A DNA stretch of 64,000 nt from Pseudaeromonas paramecii (GTDB lineage Bacteria > Pseudomonadota > Gammaproteobacteria > Enterobacterales > Aeromonadaceae): the NCBI RefSeq assembly GCF_039540575.1, contig NZ_BAABFC010000001.1, positions 310,001 to 374,000 of the forward strand, written 5' to 3'. The translations under genes were made by a program, and so were the position numbers. The notes beneath the pieces were generated by a model. It did not search any database, was not told the origin of the DNA, and was given only the letters and a program-made list of their open reading frames with translations. How positions within the stretch are numbered: position 1 is the stretch's first letter; the number at the start of each line of letters is the position of its first letter. Below are positions 59,260 through 64,000 of the stretch, piece by piece.

Positions 59260-59672
59260 GTTTTTGTGTGTCACCCCAGCCGGAGGGCCCGCACAACACG
59301 GGCAGGGCGAGGAAGCCGCCCTTGGGACATAACACCGGCAACCGGGCCAGCATCCTCCGCGGCGCTCCCCTGGCAAGGCTCACGCCGACCAGGGTGCAAT
59401 CCGAAAAATGACTGGTGACCGGCTGGCGCTGGAAAGACAGAAGAGGGGGCGGTGCTTATAGGGCGCCGAACTCGCAACCGGTGAGAGCCCGGTCTGCATT
59501 GCGCTGCAGCTAGATGGCATTTAACAACTGCGCCTTTTTCTTATGGGTGTGAGGGAAGGTAAAGCGCAATTTTAGGTATTGCACGCTAGTTGGACTTACG
59601 GAGATAGACACCAAAGGTCGCCACCTGGCTGCAGCAGCAATGCAGAACAAGCACCACGGAAGAGGGTAAGTG
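59260..59672 (+). other. Leader of the rightward early transcript with tandem hairpins
   Basis: This 413-bp GC-rich stretch holds no gene I can support. Near its start are two hairpins, GCCCG-CACAACA-CGGGC (59287-59303) and GGGCG-AGGAAGC-CGCCC (59305-59321), separated by one base. Phage HK022 put RNAs have the same layout and let polymerase ignore terminators. No N gene is recognisable in the window. A GTG ORF (59268-59411) and a 17-residue ORF (59408-59461) overlap here but lack other support. Confidence 0.45.
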
Positions 59673-60131
59673 ATGGACGCAAACATAAAGCGGCAATTAC
59701 TGCAGGAACTTGGCCAGGTGCCAGCCATTGAGTTGGCGCACAAGTACTGCATCAGTTACGGCAATTTGCGCTGCATTGCCTCCAGAGCCAAGCGGTCAGT
59801 TGGACCAATTCCGAAGGCGCATAAAGTATGGAGCGTCACGGAAGAACGGATGCTTGAGCAACTGGCAGGGGTAGTTCCGCTTGAGCAGATAGCTCGAGAG
59901 TTAGCAAGGACGCCCACCTCAGTTAAACGCAAGGCCAATGCCATCGGGCTCACGTTAACTCGATTTGGCGAGCATGCCACAGGCGCGAAGCACAGTAACG
60001 CAGATGTGGACTTATGGCGACAACTCCACTGTGACCACGGATTGTCTGCGTCAGTCATTGCGGAAAAGTTTGACGTGTCTCGCCACACGGTAGCTGACGC
60101 AGTGGCCTTTAGAACTAGGCGTAACGGATAG
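59673..60131 (+). CDS. HTH protein, first gene of the rightward early operon
   Basis: 152 residues. N-terminal HTH-like (RQLLQELGQVPAIELAHKYC), a middle SANT/GcrA-like helix pair (WSVTEERMLEQLAGVVPLEQ), and a C-terminal HTH (GLSASVIAEKFDVSRHTVAD). AGAGGG precedes the start. Probably a DNA-binding regulator in the early operon. No family recognised. Confidence 0.65.
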   Translation: MDANIKRQLLQELGQVPAIELAHKYCISYGNLRCIASRAKRSVGPIPKAHKVWSVTEERMLEQLAGVVPLEQIARELARTPTSVKRKANAIGLTLTRFGEHATGAKHSNADVDLWRQLHCDHGLSASVIAEKFDVSRHTVADAVAFRTRRNG

Positions 60132-60141
60132 GAGCACCACC

Positions 60142-60303
60142 ATGGCCGAAGAACTGATCATCCAATACCGCCTGGCCCGGGATATGGGCTGGGAGATCGG
60201 AGAGTTGATCTTCCGTCTCGGCTACCAGGTGGCCACCCCTATCGCCGCCGGCGGCGACCCGGATGAGGTCGCCAAGCACATGCAGCCCTGCGGCTGCCAG
60301 TAA
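60142..60303 (+). CDS. 53-residue early protein
   Basis: MAEELIIQYRLARDMGWEIG, then ELIFRLGYQVATPIAAGGDP and an end HMQPCGCQ with two Cys. GGATAGGAGC precedes the ATG and it starts 10 bp after the previous stop. Function unknown. Confidence 0.6.
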   Translation: MAEELIIQYRLARDMGWEIGELIFRLGYQVATPIAAGGDPDEVAKHMQPCGCQ

Positions 60304-60725
60304 TGCAGAGAGCCCCCAGCGTGACGGGGTGAACTTCACGCAAGCACGGGCAACGGCAGAGCCCAAGAGACGCCGACAGGTGCCCTCCCCGGGCCGCCCG
60401 CTCCACGAAACGGAGCACACAACTGGGATTGCATTGGAGTTTAAAGGAAAGCTTGCGGTGCGGCCTCTCCAGTGCAATCCGCCGTTGTGGCAATGCGGCT
60501 CAGCGCCGCGGACAGTTGGAAGCTCCTTCTCGGGGATGTTGCCGCCGATGATTGCCAACTGGTTATCGGTACCTGGAGGCACCAGGGCCACAACCTGACC
60601 GCCGGCAGTAACCCGGCGGCGTTCTTGAGATAGCTATTCCCTCCACCTCGGGGCCAGTCACCGGCCCACAGGCGTTTAGCCGCCACGAGGCGCAGGTTTC
60701 AACGATGAGGCCTTAGGAGGCAACC
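60304..60725 (+). other. Hairpin-rich region in the early operon
   Basis: A 422-bp stretch. GGATTGCATTGGAG (60426-60439) pairs with CTCCAGTGCAATCC (60467-60480) as a 14-bp stem with one G-U. CCGCCGG/CCGGCGG and GGGCC/GGCCC hairpins follow at about 60600-60667. Two overlapping frames look partly coding: a GTG frame ending at 60598 (KRRRQVPSPGRPLHETE) and an ATG frame 60493-60633 (MRLSAADSWKLLLGDVAADD), but neither has a ribosome site. It may be a regulatory RNA, leader or split small genes. Confidence 0.4.
60426..60480. repeat. 14-bp inverted repeat
   Basis: Arms 60426-60439 and 60467-60480, loop 27 nt with AAAGGAAAGC. The arms are complementary in 13 of 14 positions plus one wobble. Strong enough to fold in RNA on either strand; role unknown. 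Confidence 0.75.
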
Positions 60726-61091
60726 ATGGCAGAAATGACGCAAACCCCGTTCAACCAGCAACTGGCTTTTTTCAACCGCGGTTCATTGAACGACGAGCTC
60801 ACCGAGGCGATGGCCGATGTTGTGAAGTCCGTCCGTGAGACCGGCAAGCAAGGCACGATCACCCTGACCCTCAAGGTGAGCATGCTGAACAAGCGGGATG
60901 AAGATGCAGTGAAGATCACCCCCAGCATCAAGTCCAGCAAGCCGGAACTGGATCGGGCAGAAACCATTATGTGGTCCACCGCTGATGGTGATCTGCTCCG
61001 CAACGACCCGCACCAGAACACCCTGGACCTGCAGGTTGTCCCAACCACCGACACCGGCAAGAGCACCCCCATGCAAGCCGCCAGCCGGTAA
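60726..61091 (+). CDS. Early phage protein
   Basis: 121 residues. TTAGGAGGCAACC precedes the ATG. LNDELTEAMADVVKSVRETG, GTITLTLKVSMLNKRDEDAV and ETIMWSTADGDLLRND suggest a compact alpha/beta protein. It precedes the DUF2303 gene, as similar small genes do in other phages. Function unknown. Confidence 0.65.
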   Translation: MAEMTQTPFNQQLAFFNRGSLNDELTEAMADVVKSVRETGKQGTITLTLKVSMLNKRDEDAVKITPSIKSSKPELDRAETIMWSTADGDLLRNDPHQNTLDLQVVPTTDTGKSTPMQAASR

Positions 61092-61130
61092 ACGCTCAAC
61101 CAACACAGCGCAACAGCAAAAGGAACCACC

Positions 61131-61943
61131 ATGGAACAACAACATGAAGGCTTGTCGCAGTGGCAGGCCCTGGTAAGTGCTACCCAAAAACCTGATCTCG
61201 GTGGGATTCGTGCCCATGCGATCGTCCCTGAAGGCTACAAACTGCATGACTTGGAGTCCCTCCGGGATAACCCCAGTCGGGTGAAGGAGACCGTCAAGGT
61301 ACTCACTCAGCAAGCCCTGGTTGGCTATCTGGAGCGGTTCTCTACCGATGACAGTGTGATCTTCGCGGATGTGAGCAATAAGCGGATCACCGGCATCATC
61401 GACTACCACAGTGCAACGTTGCCTGAATGGTGCAGCCACAAGGCCGTGTACGACTGCCCCTTATCTGAAGCCTGGAAGGCCTGGACGAGTGTCGACAAGC
61501 GCTCCATGGGCCAACTGGAGTTTGCCGAGTTTCTGGAAAACCGCATCGCTGACATTGCCCCCGTGGGTGAGGTGTATGCCGGCCCGTCTGGTGCCGAGTT
61601 GTTGGAGATGGTGTTGGTGTTCCAGGAAACCCGCAAGTCGGAGTTCAAGAGCGTTCGCCGCCTGAACGACGGCACCTTCTCCGTTGCCTTCTCCGATGAG
61701 AAGAACGGCAGCGGCCAAGCGGCACTACCCGAGAAGATCAAGCTCTCCATCCAACCGTTCCATAACGGCAAGCACTACCTGGTTGAGTGCCGGGTGCGCT
61801 ATCGCCTGCGGGACGGTGAGCTGAAGTTGTGGGTTGAGCTGATCGAGCCTGATGTGACCATTGAGCATGCCTTCAACACCGTGGTGGATGAAGTCAGCAA
61901 GGCCATGCCCGATTTGATGGTGCTGGAAGCCGTCGCCCCCTAA
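61131..61943 (+). CDS. DUF2303 (YfdQ-like) protein
   Basis: 270 residues. The DUF2303 landmarks are present: VPEGYKLHDLESLRDNPSRV, YHSATLPEWCSHKAVYDCPL, and LVECRVRYRLRDGELKLWVE. Family members are encoded in phage early or recombination regions; the molecular function is not established. Confidence 0.88.
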   Translation: MEQQHEGLSQWQALVSATQKPDLGGIRAHAIVPEGYKLHDLESLRDNPSRVKETVKVLTQQALVGYLERFSTDDSVIFADVSNKRITGIIDYHSATLPEWCSHKAVYDCPLSEAWKAWTSVDKRSMGQLEFAEFLENRIADIAPVGEVYAGPSGAELLEMVLVFQETRKSEFKSVRRLNDGTFSVAFSDEKNGSGQAALPEKIKLSIQPFHNGKHYLVECRVRYRLRDGELKLWVELIEPDVTIEHAFNTVVDEVSKAMPDLMVLEAVAP

Positions 61944-62010
61944 CCCAGCATCAAGGCCGTGCGTGCGCGGCCTTCGTGATGGGAAGCGGGTAGCAAGTTG
62001 GGAGATGAGC

Positions 62011-62274
62011 ATGCGACACGATAAAGCGAGTACCACCGAGAAACGCCAGCAGATCCTGGCTTGGCTGACAGGCAAACCGGCCATGACCATCAATGAGGCG
62101 CTGGAGCGGGGCCTGGGTCTGATGGGCTTTGACAGCCGCAACGTCCGCCCGCACCTAGAGGCCCTGGTCAAAGCCGGTCTGGTCGCCCGCCGCAAGACCA
62201 AGGGCATCGTGCCCGGATTCGATCGGCGCGGCCAACGCAAGGCAGACATCGTCAAATACAAGGTGAAGCAATGA
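62011..62274 (+). CDS. Small winged-helix protein
   Basis: About 87 residues from an ATG at 62011 with GGGAG upstream; an ATG at 62005 is equally in frame. RQQILAWLTGKPAMTINEAL and VRPHLEALVKAGLVARRKTK form a winged-helix, with a basic C-terminus. Probably DNA-binding. The stop overlaps the methyltransferase start by 4 bp. Confidence 0.65.
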   Translation: MRHDKASTTEKRQQILAWLTGKPAMTINEALERGLGLMGFDSRNVRPHLEALVKAGLVARRKTKGIVPGFDRRGQRKADIVKYKVKQ

Positions 62275-63056
62275 ACCATTACGCACAGCGCCTGCTGACT
62301 TTGCAGGATCAGCCGACTCATATCCTCAAGGAAATAGGCGACCAGTGGCAGACGCCTAAGCCTTTAGCTTGGGGGCTGTTCTGGACCTTCACCCCGAAGA
62401 TCGGCCCTGTCGTGCTGGATCTGTTTGCTGATCATGGCAACGCCTTGGTGGGTTGCTACTACACCGCCGCCGAGAACGCCCTGCTCCAGGACTGGGCCGC
62501 CGATTCCCGCCACCAAGGCGGGGCCTGCTATGGCAACCCGCCCTACTCTCGCCAAGAGCTGGACGATGATGGCAACCCGATTACCGGGATGGAGAACATC
62601 CTGGACTACTGCCGGACCCAGCGCGACCAGGGTGCCAAGATCATGCTGCTGGTGAAAGCGGCTACCAGTGAAGGATGGTGGCCAGAGGATGCAGACTTCA
62701 TCCAGTTCATCAGCGGCCGCATTGGATTTGAGGCCCCAGCCTGGTACAAGCCCCGAGACCCGAAGAAGGACAAGCCTTGTGCCAGCGGCTTTGCCTCTGC
62801 AGTGATCATCTTCGACCGGGACTGGCGCTGGGAGCGCCGTCCGGCAGAGCGCCTCGACCGCGATCACCTCATCACCATTGGTGAAGACATCCTGCATATG
62901 GTCCACCTGCGCGCAGCCCAGCTGTTAGAGGTCACCCAGCCGTCTATCCACAACCATGTCACCGCCGAACCCACCGAAACGGTGGATAACCTGGCTGCAA
63001 GTAGTGACGTTGGCCTTTATTCCGAAATGGCTGCTGAAGACGAACAAGCCGCCTAA
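62271..63056 (+). CDS. Phage N6-adenine methyltransferase (Dam type)
   Basis: 261 residues of the phage adenine-methylase family: DQWQTPKPLAWGLFWTF, VLDLFADHGNALVGCYYT, GGACYGNPPYSRQELDDDG with the NPPY motif IV. It would methylate phage DNA early, perhaps against host restriction or for regulation. The C-terminal ~60 residues are a poorly conserved extension. This is the second methyltransferase in the prophage. Confidence 0.9.
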   Translation: MNHYAQRLLTLQDQPTHILKEIGDQWQTPKPLAWGLFWTFTPKIGPVVLDLFADHGNALVGCYYTAAENALLQDWAADSRHQGGACYGNPPYSRQELDDDGNPITGMENILDYCRTQRDQGAKIMLLVKAATSEGWWPEDADFIQFISGRIGFEAPAWYKPRDPKKDKPCASGFASAVIIFDRDWRWERRPAERLDRDHLITIGEDILHMVHLRAAQLLEVTQPSIHNHVTAEPTETVDNLAASSDVGLYSEMAAEDEQAA

Positions 63057-63078
63057 GGCATAGAACCAAGGAGCACAC

Positions 63079-63570
63079 ATGGCACAACGAGGCGTCAACA
63101 AGGTCATCCTGATCGGCCACCTGGGGCAGGATCCGGAAGTCCGTTACATGGCCAACAACAAGGCGGCGGCCACCCTGAGCGTGGCCACCAGTGAAGTCTG
63201 GAAAGACCAGCAGGGTCAGCAGCAAGAGCGCACAGAGTGGCACCGCTGTGTGGCCTATGGCCGCCTGGCGGAGATAGCGGGGGAATACCTGAAGAAGGGA
63301 GCCAAGGTCTACCTGGAAGGAAAGCTGCAAACCCGCGACTGGCAGGATCAGCAGGGCCAGAAACGCTACACCACCGAGGTGGTCGTGAACGAGATGCAGA
63401 TGCTGGATAGCCGCGGTGCCAGCGGCAACCGTCCGCCCCACCCTGCCGCCGGCCAGGGTCAGCCAAGCCAGCCCCAAGGAAGCTACAACAACCCGCCACC
63501 AGACTTTGACGACGATATCCCGTTCGGCTGGGTCGGCATTACAGGCCGCAGCCTGTTACTGGCAATCTGA
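63079..63570 (+). CDS. ssb: Single-stranded DNA-binding protein with C-terminal extension
   Basis: 163 residues. OB-fold at about 1-110 (RGVNKVILIGHLGQDPEVRY, ERTEWHRCVAYGRLAEIAGE), then a Gly/Pro/Gln linker. The acidic tip DDDIPF is at 144-149, but the protein continues for 14 residues (GWVGITGRSLLLAI). In SSB proteins the tip is normally terminal and binds partner proteins through the end carboxylate, so this one departs from the norm. Confidence 0.92.
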   Translation: MAQRGVNKVILIGHLGQDPEVRYMANNKAAATLSVATSEVWKDQQGQQQERTEWHRCVAYGRLAEIAGEYLKKGAKVYLEGKLQTRDWQDQQGQKRYTTEVVVNEMQMLDSRGASGNRPPHPAAGQGQPSQPQGSYNNPPPDFDDDIPFGWVGITGRSLLLAI

Positions 63571-63583
63571 TGAGGTGCAATCC

Positions 63584-63805
63584 ATGTCATTCCATATTCT
63601 GACTGATGCTGAGCTGGAAGAGCTGACAGGCTATGCCACTGCGGCAAAGCAAAAGGAAGTGTTGTCTCGGAACGGCATCTATTTTATTGAAGGCAAGGGA
63701 GGAAAGATCCGGACAACCAGCGAGAACATCCGCTTCCCATTAAGCGCCATGAGCCGGGCGGCCAGCCAGAGCTCAGGCGATGGCTTCAACCTGGAGGCTA
63801 TCTGA
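63584..63805 (+). CDS. DUF4224 protein, excisionase-position
   Basis: 73 residues: FHILTDAELEELTGYATAAK, then KEVLSRNGIYFIEGKGG. This is the DUF4224 pattern, found immediately before phage integrase genes. It may regulate integration or excision. The stop overlaps the integrase start (TGATG). Confidence 0.82.
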   Translation: MSFHILTDAELEELTGYATAAKQKEVLSRNGIYFIEGKGGKIRTTSENIRFPLSAMSRAASQSSGDGFNLEAI

Positions 63806-64000
63806 TGGGCAGGCCTCGAAAGGTAGATCCATGGCTCCCACCCAGGGTGTACCGTGGCAAGTCAGCCTTTGAATACCACCCAAGCAGCGGCGGATCTGTC
63901 CGCCTGGCTGCACTGAACGCAGCACAGTCCGCGGTATGGGCAGCTTATGAGCACCTGATGGCTGAACAGGCTGGCGACACGATCAAGCGGCTGGTACATC
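63805..64000 (+). CDS. int: Tyrosine integrase, N-terminal fragment
   Basis: The first 65 residues are present, cut by the window end: GRPRKVDPWLPPRVYRGKSA, then EYHPSSGGSVRLAALNAAQS. These match the arm-binding N-terminus of lambdoid tyrosine integrases. The catalytic domain lies beyond the window. It should act on the tRNA-Leu(UAA) attachment site. Confidence 0.88.
   Translation, partial: MGRPRKVDPWLPPRVYRGKSAFEYHPSSGGSVRLAALNAAQSAVWAAYEHLMAEQAGDTIKRLVH

Larger units (their letters stand above)
9992..64000. mobile_element. Lambda-like siphophage prophage, right end outside the window
   Basis: One att site is at 9992-10049 and the integrase gene starts at 63805 and is cut by the window end, giving at least 54 kb of prophage. 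It carries complete head, tail, lysis, replication, immunity and early modules in lambda-like order, plus a ~15-kb accessory region. Structural genes look intact. The only clear decay is in an IS transposase and a duplicated Q-gene tail. The HK97-type capsid/portal/protease set with a lambda-type lysis and O/P replication system points to a mosaic siphovirus. Confidence 0.93.

Noticed and set aside
59268..59411. 47-residue Arg-rich GTG ORF as an N-like antiterminator
   Set aside because: No ribosome site and it overlaps strong hairpins; arginine richness follows from GC-rich codons.
60263..60598. 111-residue ORF over the hairpin-rich region
   Set aside because: Its 5' part overlaps the real 53-residue gene in another frame, and a competing frame with equal support exists; described as an unresolved region instead.
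1..64000. CRISPR arrays, rRNA genes, complete tRNA genes
   Set aside because: None seen; the only regularly spaced repeats are the four iterons in the O-like gene, and the only tRNA sequence is the att fragment.

Overview
The window is about 60% GC. It joins roughly 10 kb of gammaproteobacterial chromosome to more than 54 kb of an integrated, lambda-like temperate siphophage. The chromosomal genes (a cytosine permease/deaminase operon with a PucR regulator, a RarD-type transporter, a secreted family-3 glycosidase, a PilZ protein) and the codon usage suggest Aeromonas or a close relative. That assignment is inference, since no rRNA or other taxonomic marker is present.

Chromosome, 1-9991: end of a TetR regulator, a convergent RarD-like exporter, the codB-pucR-codA cytosine salvage operon, a lipoprotein beta-glucosidase preceded by a LacI-type operator, a periplasmic solute-binding protein and a PilZ protein. 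At 9992-10049 lies a 3' fragment of a tRNA-Leu(UAA) gene, cut off in the anticodon stem. This is one attachment site. The integrase gene begins at 63805 and runs off the window, so the other att site and the intact tRNA should lie just beyond it.

Prophage late region (minus strand, 34.1 kb down to 10.2 kb): a candidate late promoter and terminator (PR'-tR'-like), then dual-start holin, GH104 endolysin, Rz/Rz1, HNH nuclease, terminase, HK97-type portal, S49 protease, capsid, connectors, tail tube, tape measure and a set of large tail-tip or fibre proteins. Intrinsic terminators lie between several of these genes, as expected if a Q antiterminator (49255-49824) drives the operon.

Accessory region, 34.2-49.2 kb: a small HTH protein, LexA-controlled umuDC, a membrane protein behind a leader peptide and alternative hairpins, a decayed IS4-family element, a Com/adenine-methyltransferase pair, an SOS-box-preceded DUF3465 gene, a DUF2335 membrane protein, a BRO antirepressor controlled by a C4-type antisense RNA, and an AT-rich island with two different TIR-domain proteins, an unknown partner protein, other orphans and a membrane coiled-coil protein. 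A remnant of the Q gene marks a past recombination event in the island.

Replication and immunity, 49.2-64 kb: Q, RusA, DUF968, small coupled ORFs, a second BRO protein, P-like and O-like replication proteins with four 18-bp iterons inside the O gene, Cro and a self-cleaving CI repressor. Five 13-bp operators (TAACY-N3-NGTTA) surround the switch. A strong PL-like promoter reads a hairpin-rich leader into the rightward early operon: HTH protein, DUF2303, a second adenine methyltransferase, an SSB with an unusual C-terminal extension, a DUF4224 protein and the integrase. No N gene is recognisable.
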